Positions 17,643 through 25,713 of a stretch of DNA of 37,044 bases are shown piece by piece. Where the stretch lies: positions 1 to 37,044 of IMG/VR virus record IMGVR_UViG_3300031280_000007, one strand, 5' to 3'. This DNA comes from a virus. Numbering within the stretch: position 1 is the stretch's first letter; each line of letters opens with the position of its first letter. The notes beneath the pieces were generated by a model. That model was not told the origin of the DNA and searched no databases. It saw only the letters and a list, made by a program, of their open reading frames with translations. Made by a program: the position numbers and the translations under genes.

Positions 17643-17699
17643 AAACTGATCGAATTCGACCAGTTTTGAATTGACTTTTTTATTAAAAAGAAATAAAAT
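17643..17699 (+). promoter_or_regulatory. 24-bp near-perfect palindrome beside a plus-strand promoter
   Basis: Bases 17643-17666 form a palindrome around TCGAATTCGA with only one mismatched pair in 24 bp. Five bases further on, TTGACT (17671-17676) and TAAAAT (17694-17699) are 17 bases apart, a good sigma70-like promoter. It would transcribe antisense to the downstream minus genes or make a short RNA containing the 17739-17766 hairpin. Confidence 0.45.
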
Positions 17700-17782
17700 T
17701 TCCCTTCATTTATTTTTCATTGATGATCTTCTCCAATTCCCTTGAGGTCCGTTCCTACCTCAAGGGGATATTAAAACCTAAT

Positions 17783-17805
17783 TACCAATTTAGTATAAAT
17801 TGGTA
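17783..17805 (-). terminator. Terminator-like inverted repeat after the portal operon
   Basis: TACCAATTTA and TAAATTGGTA form a perfect 10-bp stem with a 3-base loop, 12 bases past the stop of the 92-residue gene. On the minus strand it is followed by ATTAGGTTTT. The stem is AT-rich, so efficiency would be moderate. Confidence 0.5.
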
Positions 17806-17817
17806 GATGATTGGTAG

Positions 17818-18096
17818 TTAATATTCCTCAACACAGTATATTTCCTTTTCGCGATCAATGATCAAATAAGTGTCTTCGTGAGAGATACATCCTTTATCAA
17901 ATTGTTGACATAAAAGGGCGCCTGTTTTGTAGGCTTTAAATAAAAGTTGGCTTTCTTCGCGACCATCTGGATCAAGTCCCATCTCTTCTTGGATTAAACA
18001 TAAGTCGCATTTATCTTTGGCGTATTTAATGCGTTCTTCTTTCATCCATTGCGGATAAATCGTATTAATTACTTTTTCAGGATCAGGAAATAACAT
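17818..18096 (-). CDS. Hypothetical protein between portal and scaffold
   Basis: 92 residues, starting 7 bases after the portal stop. It is acidic and Cys-rich: CDLC near residues 30-33, then further cysteines in LLCQQFDKGC and IYCVEEY. The cysteines might bind a metal, but spacing does not match a standard zinc ribbon. It ends the packaging operon before a terminator-like hairpin. Family unknown. Confidence 0.7.
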   Translation of the reverse strand: MLFPDPEKVINTIYPQWMKEERIKYAKDKCDLCLIQEEMGLDPDGREESQLLFKAYKTGALLCQQFDKGCISHEDTYLIIDREKEIYCVEEY

Positions 18097-18103
18097 ATTT
18101 ACC

Positions 18104-20158
18104 TCATTGTTGTATACCCGAAGATGACCCTTTCATCATCCCTAAGTAAGCTTTGGTAATCTCCGCTTGTGTTTTTTGTTGATTTTGTTGTTGGGTTAAA
18201 GCCATTTGTTGCGCTTGCTGATCTAACCGCTCAGTGTCTACTTGATAATCGCTTAATCCCTTTAATTCTTCTAATTTTTGTTGCTGCGCCTTTAACGCTA
18301 ACTCCGCTTGCGCAATCTGTTGCTTCGCTTGTTGCGCTTGCAATTCAAATTGCTGCATTTGCTGTTGTAATTGTTGCGATTGCTGCATATTGGCTTGCGA
18401 TTGTTTCATCGCTTCTTCTAATTTCTCATCACTGATCCCTTCCATGATTTGCCCAATCGTGGGATTGGTAATTTTCATGACTTGCTCTATCTTTTTATTG
18501 ACGTCTGCGCTATTTGGAATTTCATATAACGCTAATAAATTAGGTAACAAGACTGTATTTAAAGGTTCTGGTAATTTCTGGATCAATTGAGCCATGGCTT
18601 CCATATAGTGTTGTTTTTGAATCTCAAAAGACGCCCCTACTTTGACGTCGACATTAAGATCAGAAAGTGTCATGTCGGCCATCACTAAACTTTCCATATC
18701 AGGATAAGAACGCCCGGGGTTCACAATGACTTTTTGCGCTCCATTGATAATTAAACGCTCTTCTACATAAATTTTCGGTAGAAATTCCGCTAATATTTGG
18801 CAAATTTGTTTAACGGCCGCCACAGCGTGACGCACATAAAAGTAAACGGAAATATTGTTTTGACTGATGGATAACTGGCGCGCAATACCTGAAATATCAG
18901 CATTGCTTTTTCCCTGCACATCTTCAAAACGTCCTAAGGTATTGTCAATTTCTTTGCCAGTGCCGCCAATTAAATTCAATAGGGTTTCTGATAGTTCTGG
19001 AGGCCGTAACTGTTGTGGAGGTTGGTTTTTATTTGAATGATATGGAATACATCCTTGTTGCAATAAAGGATTGATAAAAACGCGCATTTCTTCTTGCGAG
19101 AGATCTTTAATGTCTACGACAAAGTTTTCTTTGCGTAAATTTAACATCATGTTAGCGACTTGAGAGAGTGTCCAATTTTTTACTTTTTGAATGTCAAAGA
19201 CATCATAGCCAAAAGAGAAAGGCCTAATTTCATTATCAATAATGGTTTGCATCCCGCTTACATAAATAATAGGCAAAGTATGCAGGGGATGACGTGTTTT
19301 TTTAAGAATATGAACCCCATCCATAATATAGGAATTGATAACGCTTTGTTTGCTTTGGCGCGTTTTAATAATACGCTCGTCTTGGTTTAACTCTTTTTCA
19401 TCGGTAATCGTGCGTCCGTCGCTTGTTAAATAGAGGGTTTTATCTTCCCAGCTGCGCTCAAACATGTGAGCCAACGTCACGCTCTTATCGTTATCTTGGG
19501 CCGTATCCGAGAGTTGATTATAGTTACAAAAAGGTTGAGAAACGCTGACGACATTGTCAGGGTCAATATCAGGATACATTACTTTAAATTCATCCATGGG
19601 CAAACGCTTAATATAGCCGCAAAAATCACCATCGGCTTTCGTTGGCAATTGCGCGTACGGATCAAAAAAAACTTCGGTGTAACTGATATATTTAAAATAA
19701 ACATCCTGTTTAAACTGATCTTCGTGGATGTAATCGCTATAGAGATAAATCGCGCCCCCGCAGCCCGTCCTGAGGGCGTCTTCATACGCTAAACTAAGTG
19801 CCTCTTCAAAACCATTTTGTTTAATCGCGTCATCAATCACCGCGCTAAACGCATCGACTGTTTTTTCGTCAAGCTTTGGGGATAACGCTTGCGATGTTGG
19901 CGTTGGAAAGTTATTACAAAATTCAGCAACTAACTCTTTGATATGCTTTGAAATGTCATTTTGCGTTAAAGGCGTGATATTATTGCGACTGGCTAAATTT
20001 GCCGCTTCGCTATCCCATTGATCGCCATAACTAAACGCGCGTTGTTCCGATCCTTTTTGTATCGCGCTGGTGTAAAAACGGATATATGAGTCCATTTTGG
20101 CCTGAAGCCGATCTAATGTCTCAATATCTTGTGGGTTTTCGTAAAAATTGGTCTTCAT
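18104..20158 (-). CDS. Portal protein, P22 gp1-like
   Basis: 684 residues, similar to the 725 of P22 portal. The N-terminal region (FSYGDQWDSEAANLASRNN, then PLTQNDISKHIKELVAEF) and the following DALRTGCGGAIYLY and FKYISYTEVFFDPYA are typical of the P22-type portal family: a residue stretch on running out of the stem, then a wing domain. The C-terminal ~100 residues are Gln-rich coiled coil, matching the long barrel helix of P22 portal. Its start overlaps the TerL end by 38 bases. It forms the dodecameric channel for DNA. Confidence 0.85.
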   Translation of the reverse strand: MKTNFYENPQDIETLDRLQAKMDSYIRFYTSAIQKGSEQRAFSYGDQWDSEAANLASRNNITPLTQNDISKHIKELVAEFCNNFPTPTSQALSPKLDEKTVDAFSAVIDDAIKQNGFEEALSLAYEDALRTGCGGAIYLYSDYIHEDQFKQDVYFKYISYTEVFFDPYAQLPTKADGDFCGYIKRLPMDEFKVMYPDIDPDNVVSVSQPFCNYNQLSDTAQDNDKSVTLAHMFERSWEDKTLYLTSDGRTITDEKELNQDERIIKTRQSKQSVINSYIMDGVHILKKTRHPLHTLPIIYVSGMQTIIDNEIRPFSFGYDVFDIQKVKNWTLSQVANMMLNLRKENFVVDIKDLSQEEMRVFINPLLQQGCIPYHSNKNQPPQQLRPPELSETLLNLIGGTGKEIDNTLGRFEDVQGKSNADISGIARQLSISQNNISVYFYVRHAVAAVKQICQILAEFLPKIYVEERLIINGAQKVIVNPGRSYPDMESLVMADMTLSDLNVDVKVGASFEIQKQHYMEAMAQLIQKLPEPLNTVLLPNLLALYEIPNSADVNKKIEQVMKITNPTIGQIMEGISDEKLEEAMKQSQANMQQSQQLQQQMQQFELQAQQAKQQIAQAELALKAQQQKLEELKGLSDYQVDTERLDQQAQQMALTQQQNQQKTQAEITKAYLGMMKGSSSGIQQ

Positions 20159-21872
20159 AGCCCTTTTTTTCTAACATGCTGTATAGCATTTTACCGCTTT
20201 TATCATCGAAGTGTAAGGGTTTCATAGTGCCTTCTTCAATCCCCATAGCAGCATACGCCAATACATCCAACAAATCATCATGAGGACAAAATGGAAACTT
20301 GCTAAGTTCTTCATTTAACAAGATATCAATTAAGTTATATGTTTCTTTGGCTACACTTACTTTCAACTTTTTTTCTGGCAAAAAGAGCTTTTTTTGCTGA
20401 ATGAGAGGCTCTAAGCGCACAATCCGATCTTGTTTGCGTTGTTTTGGCTTTAACTCTATGAATTTATTATCAAAAAAGTGTCCTTCCTTGTTCATTTGTT
20501 CCTTAAAATAAAATAAATCATTATTCATACCAACCGCTTCATACCAAATATTTTTAATGTTAGGAAATAGTCTATATAGACTAAATAATGCGCCCCAACG
20601 TTCACTGGGATTGAGTCTGTCACGAATACCATCGAGCAAAATAATATTACTATCTTGATCAATCCCTATCACTATCATAGCAGTATAGTCACTATGACGC
20701 TTTTTAGAGCTTGCTGGATCACAAATTAAATGCAACGCTAAGTTAGTGGTACTTTCAATATTGTGATACATGATATTGTTTAGATTAAATCCTAGCGCGC
20801 TGTCTTTTAGCGGTTCTTGCATGTATTCCGCCGCCCACGTCATCTCGCCCGCGCTTTTTCGGCGTTCTTGTAACACTTTTTCTGGCATTAAAACCGAATT
20901 TCCTTTTTCATCCCATGGAAAATATTTGATCTCTTTGAATACATCGCGCTCAATCATCTGGGAATATGGATCATTGTAGTGTTTGCGCGTGCCTTGCGCC
21001 CTATAAGCCCCTTCTACTGACCCTAAACTAAATGCATTCTCCCATCTTTCAACTAATTTCTGGTTTAAAACCAATGATTTAGCGATTTCTTCCGTAACAA
21101 TATCGTCAAAAATACACAACGTAAAATGTTTTGAGGTAGGCTGCCCTTCTAAGACTCCCCATGCTTCAATTGTACATTCGCGTCTGATGGTTTTGCGTTT
21201 AACTGTAATCCCGTGCGTAAATGACCAGCTGCTACTAAATTTCTTGGGGTTTTTGTACAATATATCAGGAAATAACGCTTGTAATAATTCGTTATTTTCG
21301 AATTCAAGCATAATCTCTTTTAGAAACGCTTGCGCTAATGTTCTCGTTGCGGAAAAAATCCCTACGCTTACTTCATCCTTAAACGTAAATTTGTCTAATT
21401 GGACAAATTTTTTAACTGGCGTGGCAAGCGGTTGGTCCGGGTAAAAATAGGTGTAAATTTGATCTAATAGGGGTCTTGAGACTAAAAATGGGTCACTTTT
21501 ATCGCCATGACTCGTTAATATGTCCTGTATTGTCCTTCCAAACGTCCAAATGGAAGATTTAAAATGCTCGCGTGGCCAGAGCTGTAATTGTCCGTTTGGA
21601 CATTTTTGGCAGTCAATAGCGCGTTGCTCTGTCCAATCCTTAAGTAAGTGTAAACGCTTGCAAACGCATCCTAACAAAAAGAAAAGATGATAACGACATA
21701 AAAAGCGCACATCTTCATGCGTTTTTATTTCTTTGATGATATTTTGTACTTTTTCAAACTCATTAAATGTCTCAATAGCTGTTTTTTTAAAAACCTCAAT
21801 GTCTATTTGGACATTATTTTGAGTTTCAGCATATTGATCTATAACATTTTCAAGCTTGCCAAGTTTTGCCAT
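20121..21872 (-). CDS. terL: Terminase large subunit (TerL)
   Basis: 583 residues. The ATPase part has a deviant Walker A, LWPREHFKSS at about residues 98-107, and a Walker B, TLCIFDD, at about 251-257 followed by an acidic pair. The nuclease part starts at CDPASSKKRHSD (Asp385) and ends with PHDDLLDVLAYA (Asp532, 533 and 536), giving the acidic residues of an RNase H-like fold. It is the motor that packages DNA through the portal and cuts it. It overlaps the small HTH gene upstream and the portal gene downstream, as in a packaging operon. Confidence 0.92.
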   Translation of the reverse strand: MAKLGKLENVIDQYAETQNNVQIDIEVFKKTAIETFNEFEKVQNIIKEIKTHEDVRFLCRYHLFFLLGCVCKRLHLLKDWTEQRAIDCQKCPNGQLQLWPREHFKSSIWTFGRTIQDILTSHGDKSDPFLVSRPLLDQIYTYFYPDQPLATPVKKFVQLDKFTFKDEVSVGIFSATRTLAQAFLKEIMLEFENNELLQALFPDILYKNPKKFSSSWSFTHGITVKRKTIRRECTIEAWGVLEGQPTSKHFTLCIFDDIVTEEIAKSLVLNQKLVERWENAFSLGSVEGAYRAQGTRKHYNDPYSQMIERDVFKEIKYFPWDEKGNSVLMPEKVLQERRKSAGEMTWAAEYMQEPLKDSALGFNLNNIMYHNIESTTNLALHLICDPASSKKRHSDYTAMIVIGIDQDSNIILLDGIRDRLNPSERWGALFSLYRLFPNIKNIWYEAVGMNNDLFYFKEQMNKEGHFFDNKFIELKPKQRKQDRIVRLEPLIQQKKLFLPEKKLKVSVAKETYNLIDILLNEELSKFPFCPHDDLLDVLAYAAMGIEEGTMKPLHFDDKSGKMLYSMLEKKGYEDQFLRKPTRY

Positions 21873-22065
21873 CTATTCCCAACATTTTGCAAATGATCAA
21901 TAATTCATTAGCGCACAATTCTCTGTTGCCGTTTAGATACTGAGAAATTATCTTTTTATCAAGCTTCGTTGCGCGTGATAGAAATTTAACTGATATCCCT
22001 TGGCGATCTAACTCACTTTTTAGTTTCGCTGCAAATATATTTCTAAGCGCTTGTTTTTCAATCAT
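21850..22065 (-). CDS. Small XRE/Cro-type HTH regulator
   Basis: 71 residues forming a single helix-turn-helix domain: an N-terminal helix, then GISVKFLSRATKLDKKIISQYLNGNREL, the usual five-helix XRE plan with the recognition helix at about residues 37-45. It is placed unusually, between packaging genes, overlapping TerL by 23 bases. It might regulate the late operon or serve as part of the terminase complex. The former is the simpler view. It carries no effector domain. Confidence 0.78.
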   Translation of the reverse strand: MIEKQALRNIFAAKLKSELDRQGISVKFLSRATKLDKKIISQYLNGNRELCANELLIICKMLGIDGKTWQA

Positions 22066-22349
22066 TTTGTTTTCATTTGCTGCCGCACTTTTTTAACTTT
22101 ATCAATCTGTGTAGGATTTGTTGTACCATACAATTCTTTGTGCGCTTTGTTTTTAATTGCCTGTTTTTCAGTGCTTGATAATCCCTTCGCTTGCGGCAAT
22201 CGCGCTAGCGCATTGCGGGCATGCGCTTTGTCGTTAAGCGGGAAACGCTTGCGCTCTGTTGTTTTACCGCTTGCGCTTTTCTCTTTTTGCACTACCGCAA
22301 AGTCGCTCTTTGGCATTTTTTTGCGTTGTGAATATGTAAGTTTAGCCAT
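22062..22349 (-). CDS. Small basic protein with SDFAV...DKAHARNALAR motif
   Basis: 95 residues, strongly basic. It has LTYSQRKKMPKSDFAV near the start and RFPLNDKAHARNALARLPQ in the middle. I recall this pair of elements from small phage proteins and from the tails of some larger phage proteins, where the function is not established (a DUF6582-like region). It overlaps both neighbours by 4-8 bases. Its charge suggests nucleic-acid binding near the packaging machinery, which is inference. Confidence 0.72.
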   Translation of the reverse strand: MAKLTYSQRKKMPKSDFAVVQKEKSASGKTTERKRFPLNDKAHARNALARLPQAKGLSSTEKQAIKNKAHKELYGTTNPTQIDKVKKVRQQMKTK

Positions 22350-22605
22350 TTTTATCTCTCCACTTGTTAAACAGAAATTGTAAAATATTAAACATCTCTT
22401 CAGTGATTGTTAGGTTATTTTTTAATTTTCCCGGCCGTGCGCCAGGTTCTAACAATTCTAAGTATTCAGTGTCAGTTTTAAAAATATCATTAATTTTGTC
22501 TAAATGTTCTAATAAGATATTTTGCAATACATCTTCTTCCGTTGGTAGTTTAATCCGTCCTTCTTCAATATCAGACATTTTGATTGTTTGATTATTCTTT
22601 TTCAT
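22342..22605 (-). CDS. Hypothetical protein
   Basis: 87 residues, acidic N-terminal half and a C-terminal helix ending NILQFLFNKWRDKNG. It overlaps both neighbouring genes by a few bases within the tightly packed early part of the packaging operon. No motif or family is recognised. Confidence 0.65.
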   Translation of the reverse strand: MKKNNQTIKMSDIEEGRIKLPTEEDVLQNILLEHLDKINDIFKTDTEYLELLEPGARPGKLKNNLTITEEMFNILQFLFNKWRDKNG

Positions 22606-22999
22606 GATCGTTTTGATGTTCCATTAATTTTCGTTGCTGCGCTATTAAATTTGTTAATTCTTTTAATGTATCTCTCATATCAAGTAATGTACAAGATTTT
22701 AGTTGTTCTTTTTCTCTCCTTTCTTTTTCCAAGATTTCTTGTCCCATATTTTGCATCTTTTCAGTTTCGGCTTGAAAACGTTCTTCAATGTCTGAAAAGC
22801 TCATTTTTAAGATAAAATTATTTACATTATAATGTCTAATTATTTCTTCTAATTCAGCATGCGTTCGTGCATCTGATGACTCATCTGCTATTTTTTGCAA
22901 CGCTGCAAGCAATTTAAATTTTTGATCAGGCAATAAGCCGTTATGTAGTATTTCTTTCGCTCTTTCAGCCCACTTAACTTTTTCTTTATTTAATGACAT
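22592..22999 (-). CDS. Hypothetical coiled-coil protein
   Basis: 135 residues, almost entirely helical and charged, with a clear coiled-coil stretch from about residue 65 (SDIEERFQAETEKM onward to KERREKEQLK). The first half contains LLPDQKFKLLAALQKIADES. It lies in the chain of small genes between the TerS-like and TerL genes. Function unknown. Confidence 0.66.
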   Translation of the reverse strand: MSLNKEKVKWAERAKEILHNGLLPDQKFKLLAALQKIADESSDARTHAELEEIIRHYNVNNFILKMSFSDIEERFQAETEKMQNMGQEILEKERREKEQLKSCTLLDMRDTLKELTNLIAQQRKLMEHQNDHEKE

Positions 23000-23006
23000 T
23001 TTAACC

Positions 23007-23252
23007 TCATTTTAGATAAATCATCCATGCGACTATAATCAGTGTAAAAACAATGCATGGGGTTAATGATATCACAAGCTCTTCCAGCCAGCGGCAGCTA
23101 TTTGCTTTTTTCGCTTGCTCTCTTAACATTTCATGACATTTTTTATTGTTTTCTTCTATTTCTTTTGATTTACGCCAGTGTGCATGCCATGCGTCGCTAT
23201 CAGTTGCTACTTGATAAATTTCAGCGTTGTGTTTGTATTCGTTGTCTGTCAT
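23007..23252 (-). CDS. C-tail-anchored small membrane protein
   Basis: 81 residues. A hydrophilic, charged N-terminal 55 residues precede one hydrophobic segment near the end (VISLTPCIVFTLIIVAWMIYL), finishing with Lys. This C-terminal anchor would place most of the protein in the cytoplasm. It overlaps the 89-residue coiled-coil gene by four bases. A lysis role is possible but not shown by any motif. Confidence 0.66.
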   Translation of the reverse strand: MTDNEYKHNAEIYQVATDSDAWHAHWRKSKEIEENNKKCHEMLREQAKKANSCRWLEELVISLTPCIVFTLIIVAWMIYLK

Positions 23253-23518
23253 TTTTGACCTCTTTCTTTTTTATCGATGCCAAAAATTTTATTAAATTTA
23301 TTCATTGCCGCTTCCATTTTTTCTATTAAGTCCGAATGGACTTTTTCCTTTTCGGCTTGCCAGAGTTCTAATTTATTAATAGCATTCTCGGCTTTTGCTT
23401 GCACATAGATAAGCTTAGAGCTTAAGTAATTGAAATTATTGATAATTCTTCTTTTAAACTCTTTGTCGTTAATGTGTGGACTGCTTAAGTTAGTTTCTAA
23501 TTCTTTTTCGCTTAACAT
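23249..23518 (-). CDS. Hypothetical coiled-coil protein
   Basis: 89 residues, helical, with heptad-like Leu and Ile spacing in RIINNFNYLSSKLIYVQAKA and a basic end (DKKERGQK). It overlaps its neighbours at both ends, so expression is likely coupled. No family recognised. Confidence 0.62.
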   Translation of the reverse strand: MLSEKELETNLSSPHINDKEFKRRIINNFNYLSSKLIYVQAKAENAINKLELWQAEKEKVHSDLIEKMEAAMNKFNKIFGIDKKERGQK

Positions 23519-23681
23519 GTTTGCTTACCTCATTTATGTCTTTTTTAACATTTTTTATAAAGAATGTGATGTAGTGCATCTGCATATCGTCTAACTTCCA
23601 TATCATCAAAATGTCATCGTTTTTGCTTCTAATGATAAACTCATCGCCGATTAGTTGTTTTTTGTACTTACTTTTTGTCAT
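23490..23681 (-). CDS. Small hypothetical basic protein
   Basis: 63 residues, with a beta-type segment FIIRSKNDDILMIWKLDD and a Lys/Arg-rich end (HVKRKRIRN). Its start lies inside the last codons of the 55-residue gene and its end overlaps the next gene by 29 bases. Heavy overlap on both sides and the chain arrangement support it moderately. Confidence 0.55.
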   Translation of the reverse strand: MTKSKYKKQLIGDEFIIRSKNDDILMIWKLDDMQMHYITFFIKNVKKDINEVSKHVKRKRIRN

Positions 23682-23835
23682 GTTTTAATCCCTTTAATTC
23701 TTCCATGAGAAATAAGATACATCTTTCCACATTTTTTAGTCGCGTATCAATATTATCTATCTTTTTTTGCACTGTTTCTATCCATGCGATTTCCAGTTCT
23801 AAATTTTTTTTTATCACGTCTTCTAATTCACTCAT
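23668..23835 (-). CDS. Small coiled-coil protein (55 aa)
   Basis: A 55-residue frame from ATG at 23835 to TAA at 23668-23670. It fills the gap between the TerS-like gene, whose stop overlaps its start codon region, and the 63-residue gene. The sequence is a charged amphipathic helix (KKNLELEIAWIETVQKKID, then RLKNVERCILFLMEELK). The gap-filling position and overlaps make it a likely real gene of the same family type as its coiled-coil neighbours. Confidence 0.6.
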   Translation of the reverse strand: MSELEDVIKKNLELEIAWIETVQKKIDNIDTRLKNVERCILFLMEELKGLKHDKK

Positions 23836-24388
23836 CTTTCACCTCTTTTGTTTTGTCCTTTTGGACTTTTTTGTTACTGATTAATTTCTCCATTTTTTCA
23901 ATCGCCGCTTCAACGTCTCTGTCTGCCATTCCTTTCGTCAGCGCACTGTAAGTATCTGAATTTATTTCATTATTCAGAAATGCTTCCGTGTAAACTCTTA
24001 GTTTTTCCGTGTAAGTTGCGGTAGATTTTATGCGTTTTTCAATCCCTTCACACAACTTTTCAAAACGACGATTTAATGTCTTTTCGTTCAATATTTTTTT
24101 ATTGCCGAGTGCCGCGTCGCGATGCGCGTCATCTGTTATTTTTGCAGCAACATGTCTATATTCGTTAACTAATGATGCAAATTCAGGGTGATATTCACGG
24201 TGTTTTTTGTTGAGCCAGTCGTGCACTGTCATTACTCCCACACAACAAATCCCAGCAATTACCCGGATAGTTGCACTGCCGCCAGCTTCAAAATGGTCAC
24301 GCAAAAGTGGTTCAAATAGACTAAAATTATACTTTGTATAATAGACCCACTCCCCTCGTTTTTCGTCCCATTTTCCATGATTAGCCAT
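23828..24388 (-). CDS. Terminase small subunit-like protein
   Basis: 186 residues. Residues 30-75 contain RDHFEAGGSATIRVIAGICC then VMTVHDWLNKKHREYHPEF, which resembles the HTH and following Trp-Leu / hPEF turn of phage small terminases. The rest is helical and charged, ending in Lys/Asp-rich sequence. It is the first gene of the minus arm, six small genes from TerL. The family call is by motif shape and position, so a generic HTH protein remains possible. GTGGAG sits before the ATG, partly overlapping a GTTACCCC repeat. Confidence 0.58.
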   Translation of the reverse strand: MANHGKWDEKRGEWVYYTKYNFSLFEPLLRDHFEAGGSATIRVIAGICCVGVMTVHDWLNKKHREYHPEFASLVNEYRHVAAKITDDAHRDAALGNKKILNEKTLNRRFEKLCEGIEKRIKSTATYTEKLRVYTEAFLNNEINSDTYSALTKGMADRDVEAAIEKMEKLISNKKVQKDKTKEVKDE

Positions 24389-24944
24389 TTTTTAATCTCC
24401 ACTTTGGGGGTAACTTTTGGGGTAACAATTTATTTTATTATTAATTTTGTTTTATTTATCAAACATTTATACGCTGTATTAAATTGTTACTCTATCAACC
24501 AATCTTAAATTACCCGCTAAAATCACGCTAAAAATTTTAACCCCCCTCATTATCTATCGCGCGGGGAAAAGAGCTTTATTTTTTGTCCTTTTGGACATCT
24601 CCCATTATTAGTACGATCTTAAATAGACTACTTGCATTTTAGCTTGTTATTGCTGTCAAGTCTATTAGTCTACTTATATATGTTGATTATTTTTGTTGAT
24701 GTAATTTTAGTACGATTAGCGATAAAATAAGTAAGTTATTGATAATAATAATAAAAATTACTTAATTGCGTTTTTGCTGGTATTAAGTACAGTTTGCTAT
24801 TAAATAACAAGTTATTGATTTTATTGATAAAATAAAATAAATGCAGAAACATTAAATAAATTACTTAAAAACACTTGACAAGATATCGATGTATGCTATA
24901 ATTTGATTGTAATGTTATAAATTGACACACAGGAGACTAAGACA
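24389..24944. promoter_or_regulatory. Divergent control region between the two transcription arms
   Basis: This 556-bp AT-rich gap has no gene. Near the minus arm it holds GGGGTAAC twice (24407-24414 and 24419-24426) and AATTGTTAC at 24482-24490, the inverted partner of GTAACAATT (24422-24430). TGTCCTTTTGGACA (24584-24597) is a palindrome. TAGACTA / TAGTCTA (24624-24630 / 24666-24672) and a TAGTACGAT pair follow. A strong plus promoter is at its right end. A minus -35 (TTGACA complement at 24654-24659) has no good -10. Confidence 0.7.
24875..24902 (+). promoter_or_regulatory. Strong early promoter P1
   Basis: TTGACA and TATAAT are 16 bases apart, with a TGC extension before the -10. Upstream is AAATTACTTAAAAACAC, a box shared with the promoters at 25714, 27664 and 29631. 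The leader carries TTGACACACAGGAGAC before the gene, which recurs ahead of the 25782 gene. Confidence 0.85.
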
Positions 24945-25148
24945 ATGCAATATGTAATCACATTTAACAACGACGCTAACACAAGTTATATAGCAAACGC
25001 AAAGACAGAGCAAGGGGCAAAGCGAGAAGCAACACAATGCTTGCGCGGACACGACAGTGTATCAGTCGCAGAACAAGACAGCGAGCAATACGAAGCGTAC
25101 GGCAACGTGTGGTCTCGCACACTAGATACAAATTGGCAAATAGACTAA
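24945..25148 (+). CDS. Small early protein, duplicated family copy 1
   Basis: 67 residues, first gene of the plus arm, with AGGAG ten bases before the ATG. It is paralogous to the 26174-26386 product: both start MQYVITFNND, then have AKTE.GAK.EAT, a SVSV strand and a GNVW / GSVW...TL.T.W end. Small proteins of this alpha-beta shape occur in phage and plasmid early regions; I cannot assign a function. Early strong transcription next to an AcrIF11-like gene makes a counter-defence role worth considering. A perfect hairpin follows it. Confidence 0.75.
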   Translation: MQYVITFNNDANTSYIANAKTEQGAKREATQCLRGHDSVSVAEQDSEQYEAYGNVWSRTLDTNWQID

Positions 25149-25161
25149 TCATCCATTAATA

Positions 25162-25188
25162 CCCTCTCTCTCAAAGCGAGAGAGAGGG
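25162..25188 (+). terminator. Perfect 11-bp hairpin after the first early gene
   Basis: CCCTCTCTCTC pairs with GAGAGAGAGGG around a 5-base loop, 13 bases past the stop. No T run follows (AAATTATT), so it may stabilise the upstream message or weaken read-through rather than end transcription fully. Its GAGAG content is not in the 18-bp repeat pattern seen further on. Confidence 0.55.
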
Positions 25189-25209
25189 AAATTATTAAGA
25201 GACAGAGCA

Positions 25210-25689
25210 ATGCACACACTATATCACACAAGTCCGACAAAAATCGAAGAAATAAAATATCTAGGTAATGACATTTTTAATACCACTCTTTTTTTCAGCG
25301 ACAAAATCTACACAATGACAGCAGCTGACTATCATGTGTACAGCATCGATATTGCTGACGATGAGATACTAAATATTGATCAGTTACATGAGTACTATCA
25401 CACTCAAGCTTACAAAGACGCGATTAATGAGTTAATGGAAGCTTGCAATATTGATGCAGACGACGCAGAAGAATTTTTAGAAGATGAAAAAAGCGTAGAC
25501 TGGGTTTGCGATTTAGAAACTGAAGAAAGCGGTAGCGAAGCTGGCTGGTTAGTACAACGTGTACAATCAGAATTAGCGCGTAAGTTAGGATTTAGAGCTT
25601 GCAAAAGTAGAGATGAGCAAGGAGTTGTGTACATGATCGACATGTACAAGAGAGAAAACGAATTAATATTATTAAATGAAGTAGCTTAA
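25210..25689 (+). CDS. AcrIF11-like ADP-ribosyltransferase candidate
   Basis: 159 residues. The N-terminus LYHTSPTKIEEI matches the start of AcrIF11 (as I recall it) at about half the positions. The C-terminal block GWLVQRVQSELARKLGF, then a DEQG turn and VVYM, parallels the GW.LQR...LA.RLGY, DEHG and TTWL of AcrIF11. The middle has LFFSDKIYTMTAADYHVYSI, a typical ADP-ribosyltransferase beta strand with Ser. AcrIF11 modifies Cas8f of type I-F CRISPR complexes. The fold is the firmer claim; the target is open. It follows the first early gene and shares its promoter. Confidence 0.6.
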   Translation: MHTLYHTSPTKIEEIKYLGNDIFNTTLFFSDKIYTMTAADYHVYSIDIADDEILNIDQLHEYYHTQAYKDAINELMEACNIDADDAEEFLEDEKSVDWVCDLETEESGSEAGWLVQRVQSELARKLGFRACKSRDEQGVVYMIDMYKRENELILLNEVA

Positions 25690-25713
25690 TGATAATAAAT
25701 TACCGAAAATAAC

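Larger units (their letters stand above)
17357..17817. other. Non-coding stretch with repeats
   Basis: I support no gene in this AT-rich stretch. A plus frame of about 80 codons (17336-17578) lacks ATG and a ribosome site. It holds a 13-bp direct repeat AAATCCGCGCACC at 17428-17440 and 17485-17497, an operator-like palindrome with a promoter at 17643-17699, and a 10-bp perfect hairpin CCCTTGAGGT / ACCTCAAGGG (17739-17748 / 17757-17766, 8-base loop). A terminator-like repeat at 17783-17805 closes it. Confidence 0.6.

Noticed and set aside
24654-24659. Minus-strand -35 (TTGACA) for the packaging arm
   Set aside because: No acceptable -10 at 16-18 bases; the true promoter for this arm was not identified.
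25162-25188. Member of the GAGAG repeat system
   Set aside because: It is a self-complementary hairpin without NRCC and without a second box 18 bases on.
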